A program made the translations under genes and the position numbers. Below the pieces are notes generated by a model. It ran no database searches. It was not told the DNA's origin and saw nothing but the letters and a program-made list of their open reading frames with translations. Shown one piece after another: positions 56,107-64,000 of a stretch of 64,000 nt of DNA. Numbering within the stretch: the stretch's first letter is position 1; each line of letters opens with the position of its first letter. The stretch comes from Pleurocapsa sp. PCC 7327 (GTDB taxonomy: Bacteria > Cyanobacteriota > Cyanobacteriia > Cyanobacteriales > Microcystaceae), in NCBI RefSeq assembly GCF_000317025.1, contig NC_019689.1:943501-1007500 (forward strand), written 5' to 3'.

Positions 56107-57129
56107 TTATCTTGAATTGAGAACTTTTGCCAAAGCCTCCCGCAGCACTTGAGAATCGGCGCCGGGGAGATGGGCATTTTCGCTGATGTGTCGCTTCCAT
56201 GCTTTAGAACCCGGTTGTCCGGCAAAGAGTTCGAGCATGTGTCGGCTGATGGCGTGGAGCTTCCAGCCTTTTTTGAGCCAATAATCAATGTAGGGAAGCA
56301 TAGATTCGACGACTTCGCGACGGGTGGGAGGAGTCACCTTCTCGCCATAAATATCGCGATCGACCGTAGCAAATAGGAAAGGGTTATCGTAAGCAGCACG
56401 CCCGATCATGACGGCATCTACCGATTTAAGCTGCTCTCGAACTTCGGCTAGGGTGGTAATTCCGCCATTGATCTCGATAAACAGATGGGGAAACTCTCGC
56501 TTGAGACGATGGACGTCCCCGTAGCGCAGCGGGGGCATGGTGCGGTTTTCCTTAGGACTCAAGCCTTGCAGCCATGCTTTGCGGGCGTGTACGGTAAAGC
56601 GACGGCAACCCGCCTCCGAAACGATGCGGACGAAGTTAGCCATATCTTCGTAGCGATCGCGATCGTCAATGCCAATGCGATGCTTGACAGTCACGGGCAA
56701 ATCGACTGCTTTTTGCATGGCTTCAACCGCCCGCGCTACCTTCTCTGGCTGTGCCATCAAACACGCTCCAAAATTCCCTTCCTTAACCCTAGAGCTAGGA
56801 CAGCCAACATTGAGGTTAATTTCATCGTAACCCCTATCTTCGGCAATCCGAGCGCATTCGGTTAAGTCTTTCGGGTTATCGCCACCGAGTTGCAGAGACA
56901 GGGGCTTTTCTTCGGGAGAAAAACCCAAGAGTTTATCGCGATCGCCTCTCAAAATGGCTGCCGTGGTTATCATCTCGGTATAGAGTAGAGTACGGCGAGT
57001 AATCTGGCGCATAAAATAGCGAAAATGGCGATCGGTTCGCTCCATCATCGGGGCGACGCTGAGAGGATTGCCGCTGGAGTTTCTTTGTCCGTTATCGTCG
57101 AGCATCATGGAATGGACAGTATATGCCAC
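56107..57129 (-). CDS. dusA: tRNA-dihydrouridine(20/20a) synthase
   Basis: A 340-aa flavoenzyme reducing U20 and U20a in the tRNA D-loop. It has LSVAPMMERTDRHFRYFMR (partly VAPMMERTDRHFR), the catalytic Cys in NLNVGCPSSRV, TVKHRIGIDD, FTVHARKAWLQGLSP and VMIGRAAYDNPF. The C-terminal helical domain is complete. The start may be 57129 or an internal ATG at 57108; the first overlaps the divergent gene by 7 nt. Confidence 0.95.
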   Translation of the reverse strand: MAYTVHSMMLDDNGQRNSSGNPLSVAPMMERTDRHFRYFMRQITRRTLLYTEMITTAAILRGDRDKLLGFSPEEKPLSLQLGGDNPKDLTECARIAEDRGYDEINLNVGCPSSRVKEGNFGACLMAQPEKVARAVEAMQKAVDLPVTVKHRIGIDDRDRYEDMANFVRIVSEAGCRRFTVHARKAWLQGLSPKENRTMPPLRYGDVHRLKREFPHLFIEINGGITTLAEVREQLKSVDAVMIGRAAYDNPFLFATVDRDIYGEKVTPPTRREVVESMLPYIDYWLKKGWKLHAISRHMLELFAGQPGSKAWKRHISENAHLPGADSQVLREALAKVLNSR

Positions 57130-57533
57130 AAGGTCCTAACTTTATCGTCACATTTCTTTATTATTTCGCCACTACAACCCTAATCGTGCTTCTACTCGCA
57201 TCACAGGGAATGGGAATGAGTTTGGAATCGAGATTTCTCTATCAGTTGGGCACGTTATGCGGATTAGTAGCCGGAATACTCGGAGCCTACTTCAATCGTA
57301 GCGCGACCATTTCAATCACTTTTCAAAACCCAAAAGCCTTTAGGAAGCAGTTAGACACAGCCCTCGCCCAAATGGGTTTCGATCGACAAACCCAGCTCGA
57401 CAATTTCGTTGTCTATGGAAAATCTGCCCTAAAAACGATGTTTGCTGGCAAAATCTTGGTCAAAATCGACGAAAACTCGGCAACAATTATCGGTCGTTCC
57501 AGCAATCTCAAGCAGCTCAAGCAGCTTATCTGA
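57123..57533 (+). CDS. membrane protein of unknown function
   Basis: A 136-aa protein with two N-terminal helices (FLYYFATTTLIVLLLAS and LGTLCGLVAGILGAYFN) and a small soluble C-terminal domain of beta/alpha type ending NLKQLKQLI. It starts within 7 nt of the dusA start on the other strand. I recognise the form as a frequent cyanobacterial hypothetical protein, without function. Confidence 0.65.
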   Translation: MPQGPNFIVTFLYYFATTTLIVLLLASQGMGMSLESRFLYQLGTLCGLVAGILGAYFNRSATISITFQNPKAFRKQLDTALAQMGFDRQTQLDNFVVYGKSALKTMFAGKILVKIDENSATIIGRSSNLKQLKQLI

Positions 57534-57603
57534 TAGTTATTTTCTCTGGCGGGGTACTCTTAGACTAGAGAAATACAATTTCCGCGTCAATATCCAGTCA
57601 GTT

Positions 57604-57993
57604 ATGTCTACTACTATCGATAAATTAGAGCCTGCTGGCAAAGCCGAGGTTATCCTCTACATGCCTTACTATCCCAAAGATAAACATGCCATCCTGCCCT
57701 ATGCGCTGACCTTATATTCCAAAGGCTATCTAGAAGGACGGCGCCACATTGAAGGAGGTGAAGGGATTCCTTTTGTTGCTACCTGGTTCGTTTCCAAACT
57801 TCCAGCTGAATTGACTCGCTGTCGATTGCAATTTGAGGGACAGGCAGAATTAAGCTATGAGATAACTATCTCCAATTCAGAATTTGTCAATTTTCTAATG
57901 GATGCCATCACACTTTTTAAAGAAGGGGGTTCGGCGGATTTTCCCCAAGCCTTTTACCGAAAACTGCTACGTTTTGATGTAGCTGAAGTATAG
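57604..57993 (+). CDS. EbsA-like type IV pilus-related protein
   Basis: A 129-aa soluble protein starting at ATG 57604; an open frame extends back to 57442 through the previous gene. The segments AEVILYMPYYPKDK, ILPYALTLYSKGYLEG, IEGGEGIPFVATWFVSKLPA and FYRKLLRF match my memory of EbsA, a cyanobacterial factor for type IV pilus assembly and biofilm self-suppression. That match is from recall, so the symbol is left blank. The phosphotransacetylase-family gene follows 30 nt later. Confidence 0.55.
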   Translation: MSTTIDKLEPAGKAEVILYMPYYPKDKHAILPYALTLYSKGYLEGRRHIEGGEGIPFVATWFVSKLPAELTRCRLQFEGQAELSYEITISNSEFVNFLMDAITLFKEGGSADFPQAFYRKLLRFDVAEV

Positions 57994-58023
57994 TGGATCT
58001 ATCCATGGCTAAGGAGTAAAGAC

Positions 58024-59103
58024 GTGGCAAAATCTGCCAAATATCTTTTGATTGGGTCGATTGAAGCTTGTAGCGGCAAAACGGGAATTATCTTGGCAAT
58101 TGCCCGTCAGTTACAAGAAAAGGGAGTATCGATCGCTTATGGAAAACCTATAGGAACCTGTTTGAGCGATTTAGCCGCCGAGAACGAAGAAAACGAAGAA
58201 GGAGACATACAGGCGATCGCCAATCTGCTGAGGCTATCTGAAAAACAAGTGCGCTCGCCGTTGTTATCCCTCGATGAAAAAACGATCGAACAACGCCTGC
58301 AAGGCGAAGATGCTATAGATTATCCTCAGTTGTTAAAACACTACATCCAACAGCTTGAAGGAGATTTAGTTTTTTTGGAGGGAGGGGGAACGCTTTTAGA
58401 AGGGAGTATCTTTGGTCTGTCTGTCAAGCAAATGGCTCATAATGCCGATGCTTCCGTGTTATTAGTATCTCGCTACACTTCTCCTCTCGTTACAGATAAT
58501 CTTTTAGAAGCGAAAAAAGAACTCGGCGATCGCTTGTTAGGAGTTTTAATCAATGATATCTCCAGCGATCGATTAGAAAAGGTACAAAATTGCGTCAAAC
58601 CGTTTCTAGAGAGACGAGGAATTGCCGTTTTCGGAACGTTACCCAGTAGCAGTTTGTTGCGCAGCGTCAGCGTTAGAGAAATTGCGCGTCAATTAGAGGC
58701 TCAAGTCTTGTGCCGTCCGGATCGGTTGGACTTTATGGTAGAAAGTTTAACCATTGGGGCAATGAACGTCAATGCTGCCTTAGAATATTTTCGCCAAGGA
58801 AAAAATAAAGCAGTCGTCACGGGCAGCGATCGCACCGACTTGCAACTAGCGGCTTTAGAAACCTCAACCAGTTGTCTCATTCTCACGGGTAACGCACCGC
58901 CTCAACCCCTCATTCTCAGTCGCGCCGAAGACTTGGAAATCCCTATTTTGGCCATCGATCTCGATACGTTAACAACGATAGAAATTATCGATCGCGCTTT
59001 TGGTCGCGTGCGCCTTCAGGAACCAATTAAAGTCGAATACATTCAGAAATTGATGGCAGAATATTTTGATATGGAGCGATTTCTGAAAGAGTTGGGCATA
59101 TAG
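58024..59103 (+). CDS. BioD-like/DRTGG phosphotransacetylase-family protein
   Basis: A 359-aa protein with a GTG start at 58024. The N-terminal P-loop domain ([13 protein letters not shown]) is of the BioD/CobQ-like type (about 1-205). A DRTGG-type domain follows (about 215-335, [16 protein letters not shown] and [15 protein letters not shown]). This pair equals the N-terminal half of long Pta proteins, without the catalytic transacetylase domain. A regulatory or nucleotide-sensing role is likely. Confidence 0.8.
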   Translation: MAKSAKYLLIGSIEACSGKTGIILAIARQLQEKGVSIAYGKPIGTCLSDLAAENEENEEGDIQAIANLLRLSEKQVRSPLLSLDEKTIEQRLQGEDAIDYPQLLKHYIQQLEGDLVFLEGGGTLLEGSIFGLSVKQMAHNADASVLLVSRYTSPLVTDNLLEAKKELGDRLLGVLINDISSDRLEKVQNCVKPFLERRGIAVFGTLPSSSLLRSVSVREIARQLEAQVLCRPDRLDFMVESLTIGAMNVNAALEYFRQGKNKAVVTGSDRTDLQLAALETSTSCLILTGNAPPQPLILSRAEDLEIPILAIDLDTLTTIEIIDRAFGRVRLQEPIKVEYIQKLMAEYFDMERFLKELGI

Positions 59104-59119
59104 TGTATGGAATCCAGCT

Positions 59120-59260
59120 TTAATTATTAGCTCGATTAACACTATTTTGGCAATTTTTTGCTATTGCTTCTAGCAGTTGATTCCTCGTAAAAGGTTTAAT
59201 CAAATAATCGTCGGGATTCAAAACCATGCCCAAACGATAGCCAGTTAAGTCTATTGGCAT
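59120..59260 (-). pseudogene. response-regulator receiver fragment
   Basis: Minus-strand codons give GMVLNPDDYLIKPFTRNQLL, then a short tail to a stop at 59120. This is the last third of a receiver domain with the invariant Lys (LIKPF). The acidic pair and phospho-acceptor parts are missing upstream, where HIP1 octamers occur instead. It looks like the residue of a deleted gene. Confidence 0.7.
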
Positions 59261-59359
59261 TGCCGATCGCGATCGCTTTCTGGAAATAAGGGATCTCCTC
59301 GAAGGTTAAGATAAAGAGTGATTCTGGATCGTTACGCTTTCCGAGTTTATCAAAAGGTT

Positions 59360-60583
59360 ATGCAAACGCTGGACAGTTCTATACAAGCTACTACGAATTC
59401 TGCTCCTGAATTTGACACGGTAATCCACAGACGCAAAACTCGTCCTGTCAAAGTCGGAGATGTCACCATTGGCGGTGGCTATCCGGTCGTGGTGCAGTCT
59501 ATGATTAACGAAGATACCTTAGACATAGATGGTTCGGTGGCTGCCATTCGCCGCTTACACGAAATTGGCTGCGAGATTGTCCGCGTTACCGTGCCCAGTA
59601 TGGCTCATGCTAAGGCAATGGCAGAAATCAAAGACAAACTCACCAAAACCTACAAGCCAGTGCCCCTCGTAGCCGACGTTCACCACAATGGCCTGAAAAT
59701 CGCCCTCGAAGTTGCCAAACACGTCGATAAAGTGCGGGTTAATCCGGGGTTGTATGTCTTTGAAAAGCCAAAAGCCAATCGCACTGAATATACGCAAGCA
59801 GAATTTGATGAAATTGGCGAAAAAATTCGAGAAACCCTAGAGCCTCTAGTGATTTCTTTGCGCGAACAAGGAAAAGCGATGCGAATCGGGGTAAATCATG
59901 GATCTCTAGCCGAGAGGATGCTATTTACTTACGGCGACACCCCAGAAGGAATGGTAGAGTCTGCCATAGAATTTATCAGAATTTGCGAATCCCTCGATTT
60001 CAAGAACCTCGTTATTTCTCTAAAAGCCTCTCGCGTTCCTGTCATGCTAGCTGCCTATCGCTTAATGGTCAAGCGCATGGACGAGTTAGGCATGGACTAT
60101 CCCCTCCATCTAGGTGTAACCGAAGCGGGAGACGGCGAATATGGTCGGATTAAGTCAACTGCTGGCATTGCTACGCTACTAGCTGAGGGAATTGGAGATA
60201 CCATTCGCGTCTCTCTTACAGAAGCGCCAGAGAAAGAAATTCCAGTTTGCTACAGCATTCTGCAAGCGCTGGGACTGCGGAAAACTATGGTGGAATACGT
60301 GGCTTGTCCGTCCTGCGGTCGTACTTTATTCAACCTAGAAGAAGTCTTGCATCAAGTGCGAGAAGCAACCAAACACCTTACGGGATTAGATATTGCCGTC
60401 ATGGGATGTATCGTTAACGGTCCCGGAGAAATGGCAGATGCAGACTACGGCTATGTAGGCAAACAAGCCGGATATATTGCTCTCTATCGCGGACGAGAAG
60501 AGATCAAACGAGTTCCTCAAGACAATGGGGTGGAGGAATTAATTAATCTCATTAAAGCCGATGGTCGTTGGGTAGATCCTTAG
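59360..60583 (+). CDS. ispG: 4-hydroxy-3-methylbut-2-enyl diphosphate synthase (ferredoxin)
   Basis: About 407 aa from ATG 59360; a GTG at 59318 adds 14 residues. It catalyses the sixth step of the MEP isoprenoid pathway, converting MEcPP to HMBPP. The TIM-barrel part has [17 protein letters not shown] and [11 protein letters not shown]. The [4Fe-4S] ligands are the two Cys in CPSCGRTLF and one in GCIVNGPGE. Plants and cyanobacteria use ferredoxin as donor. Confidence 0.95.
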   Translation: MQTLDSSIQATTNSAPEFDTVIHRRKTRPVKVGDVTIGGGYPVVVQSMINEDTLDIDGSVAAIRRLHEIGCEIVRVTVPSMAHAKAMAEIKDKLTKTYKPVPLVADVHHNGLKIALEVAKHVDKVRVNPGLYVFEKPKANRTEYTQAEFDEIGEKIRETLEPLVISLREQGKAMRIGVNHGSLAERMLFTYGDTPEGMVESAIEFIRICESLDFKNLVISLKASRVPVMLAAYRLMVKRMDELGMDYPLHLGVTEAGDGEYGRIKSTAGIATLLAEGIGDTIRVSLTEAPEKEIPVCYSILQALGLRKTMVEYVACPSCGRTLFNLEEVLHQVREATKHLTGLDIAVMGCIVNGPGEMADADYGYVGKQAGYIALYRGREEIKRVPQDNGVEELINLIKADGRWVDP

Positions 60584-60702
60584 CGATCGCAATTTGCAAG
60601 AAGTCTATTGCCAAATCCCTTTCGCTTTCTTTGAGTCGGCGTTGCTAGATCGACAGATAAATTGTTATTAGTCGCGTCCGTTATCAGTAAGCCTCATATG
60701 CC

Positions 60703-60759
60703 GCCAAGAAATAAATTTCTTGGCGTACAGCCCAAGTCCATTAAAACTGAGATCTTGCA
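60703..60759. repeat. hairpin-repeat piece related to 7255-7414
   Basis: A perfect hairpin with arms GCCAAGAAAT/ATTTCTTGGC (60703-60724). It is followed by AGTCCATT and GAGATCTTGCA, the reverse complement of TGCAAGATCT seen at 7408 and 63580. With the next repeat it fills most of the 337-bp gap between ispG and the IS. Confidence 0.7.
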
Positions 60760-60814
60760 TCATTTTCAACAACTGCTATTGTAATGAATTTCCTGGCCGA
60801 GCAAAAAAGTCTCC

Positions 60815-60898
60815 TAAAGAAGACCCGATAGAAAATTTCAGTCGATTTTAATCGAGTTGAGCTTTGAGCCTAGAACTAAAGTTCTAGGCGTTGATGCT
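60815..60898. repeat. uninterrupted hairpin repeat (empty site of the ISKra4-like element)
   Basis: From AAGAAGACCCGATAGAAA through TTTTAATCGAGTTGAG and the palindrome with arms GCCTAGAACT/AGTTCTAGGC to GTTGATGCT. The reverse complement equals the sequence that flanks the IS at 43309-43357 and 44530-44575 once the IS and one ACTCGATT are removed. Confidence 0.9.
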
Positions 60899-60920
60899 TA
60901 AAGTGGCTAATGCGACTGTT

Positions 60921-62302
60921 CTGACGGGGAGACAACCACGCTAGACTATACTCTGTATGCGTTTCATAGCTCTTAAACCTTTTTGATAAAATGGCAGCTT
61001 ATTGAGAGCAGTTTTCATTAACTTTTCGACCCAATGCCAACATATATCCATGGATAACACCCAAGTAGTGCCGTATAATCCCGTCCAAAAGTAACTAGGT
61101 CTAGGTCGATTTTGACCTTCAATTTTAAGACGATTAATATCCTCTTGATACCGAGTATTTCTAATATTTAGACCCACTAAAAAACTCGCAGTCTAGGCGC
61201 TCGCTATTAAGAAAATTAAATTAGTAAGACGTTGAATATTAGCTTGACTTCCTTCCAAATTATAACCCCCAGATTTACAATCTCGAAACATAGCTTCTAT
61301 GCCGCCACGAGATGCAAATATTTTTATGACCTCTTCTTGATTCTCTAGATTAGTAAGCAGATACCAAGGGTTAGGTAGTTGTTTATTATTGTATTTTCTT
61401 TTTTAATAAATTACTACATTAAATCTATCTTGCTTATTTTCTTCTGTGACTAAAACTTTAGAGTATAAGACTCGCGAGCCGGGTTTAATATCTAAAGAAT
61501 CAAGAGATTGGTATTTCTTGTATCTAGGTTTAATTTTGGTATTCTTATTTAATCTCAGAATAAAAAATATCTTCTTTTTAGTAAGCCAGAGGACAAAGGC
61601 AGTACTTCTATATTCTCTATCACCTATTACTACTAGCTTATACTCTTTTAGTAAACGAAGTATCGGTCTAATTGTAGCTACTTGCTCATAAAAATTGCTG
61701 CTACCTTTCTTGGATAAGAGTAACCAATAAATTGGTAATGCTCTTTTTTTCCAAATCACACTTACCATTGAAATATTATTAGTTTTCTATTGTGTGCGAT
61801 CGATAGTTAGGATTAAGCGCTCTCCCTTTTTGAACTGGCTAGAAATTATCTTTTTTATTAAAGGAAACCAAAGTAATGGCAAGCTTAATCTAGGTAAAGA
61901 TAAAAATCTTTGTATTTTTTTCCTTCGGCTTTCACATTTAATGGGATAAGGAAAGCTAGATGCGAGCCTCTCAATTCTGACTTGACGATGTACTTGTAAA
62001 AGCCAAACTAGAATTTGTAATGTTAAGAATTCAGATGATGGTAGATAAGTTTTGAGATAATCAAGATCAAATTGAGGTAACATTATTTTGATTTAAACTG
62101 TCTCATCAATCAAATAGGAGACAGTTATTCTTAATCATTTCTCGCCTCATAATTGAAAATAATCAGAATAATTTAAGAATTCTGCTAATTTTCTGAATTT
62201 TGCCGTTGAATATTACGTCAATTCCACTGATATTTTGACTGAGTGACAAAATCTGATAAATCCCTTGCTATCTAAGCTTTCTGGCGGTTGTCTCCCCGTC
62301 AG
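60921..62302. mobile_element. IS4-family-type insertion sequence, 1382 bp
   Basis: Ends are inverted repeats CTGACGGGGAGACAACC at the left and its complement at the right. The immediate flanks (GCGACTGTT and AAATTAGAA) show no target duplication of its own. The transposase is on the minus strand and carries three in-frame stops. A shortened copy lies at 63353-63571. Confidence 0.9.
60941..62083 (-). pseudogene. IS4-type transposase with three nonsense codons
   Basis: One continuous frame of 381 codons. The first catalytic Asp is in LILTIDRTQ, the second in VVIGDREYRS. The Glu sits in FASRGGIEAMFRDCKSGG, a YREK-type motif with Phe for Tyr. TAG (61787-61789), TAA (61403-61405) and TAG (61193-61195) interrupt the frame, but no frameshift occurs and all motifs survive. 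It is a recently inactivated copy. The DDE chemistry and IS4 YREK motif support the family. Confidence 0.88.
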
Positions 62303-63246
62303 AAATTAGAATCCAACCACAGTTTTGGGATGAAATCGTAATGACCTGCTTGTCCGGCAGGATATTTTCCCGCTTCTACTCGTTCGATAATATGAGGTAG
62401 AGCTTGAATAAACCTCGGACTGCGCTCTTTTGGATGCAACGTCCAAGCGTTTGGATTCGTTAGCATACCTCGAACATAATCAGTTTGTTCTAATTTTTTC
62501 GATATCATAATTTCCCAAGAATCTAACGAGCCTTTTCCAGTCACGTTACTATAAAGAGTTTTCATCGGTACGGGTAAACGATTGAGAAACTGCCGTCGAT
62601 AGGAACGCCAGATCTTCGGTAAGGGGAGCAGCTGTTTGAACCGTTCGCAGTTAATCAGATAAACTCGACTGCCAAAAAACTTGAATTTGTAAAATCCATC
62701 TAAGTCTTTCTCATAAGGGCAACTTTGGTAGATTGTCCCGTCTTCTGTAGGTGGTCCAACGAGAGGTCTGACAAACATTAAGTTGGGATGTCGTTGCATC
62801 AGATCTATTCCTTTCTCCACCCAGCTATAACCAGGTTTCTGATAAAGCATCATGTCGCTGTCAAAGTGCAACATGTAGTCACTTTTGCATTCTTCGATGG
62901 GAAAAATTGAGCCGAGGATAGGATACCCCTTATAGTTGTGGGTAAAACGAATCGGACTGCCAAAATGTTGGCGATAAACTTGGTTTCGATAGTCTCGATC
63001 GTAATTGATATCGACGACGCGATCGACTACACTAGCCTTTAGTAGCTGTTCCGTACAATCCCGTAACTGTTGCATCGTTCCGATTCCAGGACGACTCGCT
63101 TTCTCCCCCATTAATGGCGCTGTATCTACAGCTAAGACCTTTTCTTCAAAGGGAAAGTTGCTCATCCTCGCTAGATGAGGAATCGTATGGATCATGAAGG
63201 CAACATCAGTTCGCGCTACTAAAATCCAAAGAGAACAGTTTTTCAT
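62299..63246 (-). CDS. glycosyltransferase-like protein (GT-A type)
   Basis: A 315-aa cytosolic protein. The metal-binding DxD motif lies in DYMLHFDSDMMLYQKPG. FVRPLVGPPTEDGT, FFGSRVYLINCERF and SLDSWEIMISKKLE fit a GT-A glycosyltransferase. The donor and acceptor are unknown. The stop codon (TGA) lies inside the right inverted repeat of the IS4-type element, so the original C-terminus may be cut or altered. The gene sits between that IS and its short derivative. Confidence 0.75.
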   Translation of the reverse strand: MKNCSLWILVARTDVAFMIHTIPHLARMSNFPFEEKVLAVDTAPLMGEKASRPGIGTMQQLRDCTEQLLKASVVDRVVDINYDRDYRNQVYRQHFGSPIRFTHNYKGYPILGSIFPIEECKSDYMLHFDSDMMLYQKPGYSWVEKGIDLMQRHPNLMFVRPLVGPPTEDGTIYQSCPYEKDLDGFYKFKFFGSRVYLINCERFKQLLPLPKIWRSYRRQFLNRLPVPMKTLYSNVTGKGSLDSWEIMISKKLEQTDYVRGMLTNPNAWTLHPKERSPRFIQALPHIIERVEAGKYPAGQAGHYDFIPKLWLDSNF

Positions 63247-63352
63247 TTGTTTTTCAACTATTCGATCGCAAATGCGGTAATTATATTTGCCAATTTAGTT
63301 GAAAAATGTATCTCTTCGATCCGTCGCTTAACAAAGGAGCAAAGAGACGAGG

Positions 63353-63571
63353 CTGACGGGGAGACAACCACGCTAGACTATACTCTGTAACAGTTATTCT
63401 TAATCATTTCCCGCCTTATAATTGAAAATAATCAGAATAATTTCAGAATTCTGCCAATTTTCTGAATTTTGCCGTTGAATATTACGTCAATTCCACTGAT
63501 ATTTTGACTGAGTGACAAAATCTGATAAATCCCTTGCTATCTAAGCTTTCTGGCGGTTGTCTCCCCGTCAG
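63353..63571. mobile_element. 219-bp MITE-like internal-deletion derivative of the IS4-type element
   Basis: It equals IS positions 60921-60957 joined to 62121-62302 (37 + 182 = 219 bp), with about four base differences. Both terminal inverted repeats are intact, so transposase in trans could move it. It has no coding capacity. Confidence 0.93.
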
Positions 63572-63575
63572 GCGA

Positions 63576-63669
63576 CTGGTGCAAGATCTGAGTTAAAATG
63601 GACTGAATCCCGCTCTCAGTCTTCTTTAGAAGACTTACACTATTAGCCTGCCAATCAAAATCAATTGGC
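63576..63669. repeat. third piece of the GGTGCAAGATCT hairpin-repeat family
   Basis: CTGGTGCAAGATCTGAG and AAAATGGACT are followed by hairpins AGTCTTC/GAAGACT (63618-63635) and GCCAAT/ATTGGC (63650-63669). The last hairpin lies just past the 3' end of the response-regulator gene and may serve as its terminator. Confidence 0.65.
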
Positions 63670-63679
63670 GGGCAAGTTT

Positions 63680-64000
63680 TCATTCAGACGGCAAGATAAC
63701 GGTTTCTAGCCAAAACTCTTCAATTCCTTGGACAATTTTAAAAAGTTCGGCAAGATTGCGAGATTTAGAGATGTAACAATTGACATTCGAGTCGTAGCTT
63801 TGAAAAACGTCGTCCTCATTTCTTGAGGTAGTCAAGACGACCACGGGAATGCGTCTTAGATGGGGATCGGCTTTGATTTCTGCTAGAACTTCTCGACCAT
63901 CCTTTCTTGGCAAATTTAGATCGAGCAAAATGAGGTCGGGACGCGGTGCGTTAGCATACTCTCCCTCTCGGCGCAAATATGCCATGGCATCCGCCCCATT
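63680..64000 (-). CDS. Rcp1-like response regulator (5' end outside window)
   Basis: A single receiver domain; the coding frame is open through the window edge, with [20 protein letters not shown] at the visible start. The phospho-acceptor Asp is in [29 protein letters not shown] gives the Thr and CYISKSRN the Lys. This form ([17 protein letters not shown] and the NCYISK segment) is typical of Rcp1-like partners of phytochromes. The kinase gene would lie upstream, beyond the window. Confidence 0.88.
   Translation of the reverse strand, partial: NGADAMAYLRREGEYANAPRPDLILLDLNLPRKDGREVLAEIKADPHLRRIPVVVLTTSRNEDDVFQSYDSNVNCYISKSRNLAELFKIVQGIEEFWLETVILPSE

Noticed and set aside
57442-57603. Longer N-terminus of the EbsA-like protein
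   Set aside because: It overlaps the preceding gene in another frame and is Ser-rich and low-complexity; the ATG at 57604 fits the family start.
60921-62302. Individual target-site duplication of the IS4-type element
   Set aside because: Left flank GCGACTGTT and right flank AAATTAGAA do not match; only the outer flanks of the IS-gene-MITE block match.

Overview
This is a cyanobacterial chromosome segment. It carries psbEFLJ with rubA and ycf48, ndhAIGE, cpcT, a kai cluster, a phototaxis (pix/tax type) operon with bilin-binding GAF domains, and dense HIP1 octamers (GCGATCGC). The gene set fits a HIP1-rich unicellular or colonial lineage, but nothing in the window fixes the genus.

Layout. 0-7 kb: the end of a tRNA-dihydrouridine synthase gene, a small hypothetical gene, a DUF1400-type hydrolase, plsY, mnmG and a GT39-like membrane glycosyltransferase. 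7.1-7.6 kb: two repeat elements rich in hairpins. 7.6-15 kb: serA, prmA, cobM, two small secreted proteins, a ferritin-like protein, an orphan ABC ATPase and scpB. 15-18 kb: a divergent mntC / mntAB manganese uptake locus with phased TTTCAT repeats in its spacer. 18-26 kb: a PEP-CTERM protein, a decayed mazEF-like pair, a pentapeptide-repeat membrane protein, clpS, a long YqeY protein, a GTPase and cpcT. 26-31 kb: potBC and ndhAIGE. 31.4-33.7 kb (minus): rubA-ycf48-psbE-psbF-psbL-psbJ. 33.9-36.7 kb (minus): kaiA3-kaiB3-kaiC3-like operon. 37-41 kb: a broken CoA-disulfide reductase/rhodanese gene and a copper P-type ATPase whose frame contains a dispersed repeat. 41-46 kb: an FHA protein, holB, an ISKra4-like element, a DCC protein and a GH114 protein. 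46-56 kb: pixG-H-I-J-L. 56-60.6 kb: dusA, a membrane protein, an ebsA-like gene, a phosphotransacetylase-family gene and ispG. 60.9-63.6 kb: an IS4-type element, a glycosyltransferase gene and a 219-bp internal-deletion derivative of the same element. The window ends inside a response-regulator gene.

How the parts fit. Photosystem II biogenesis (psbEFLJ, ycf48, rubA), manganese import (mntCAB), NDH-1 and phycobilin attachment (cpcT) form the photosynthetic part. The KaiA3B3C3-like set (timing) and the multi-GAF phototaxis system (light sensing and pilus motility, with a possible EbsA nearby) form the regulatory part. Mobile and repetitive DNA shapes the rest. One IS has a perfect 8-bp target duplication, and an uninterrupted copy of its target repeat lies 17 kb away. 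The IS4-type element, its deletion derivative and the gene between them may be a composite transposon. About 99-bp inverted repeats flank the kai cluster. I found no tRNA, rRNA or CRISPR array.
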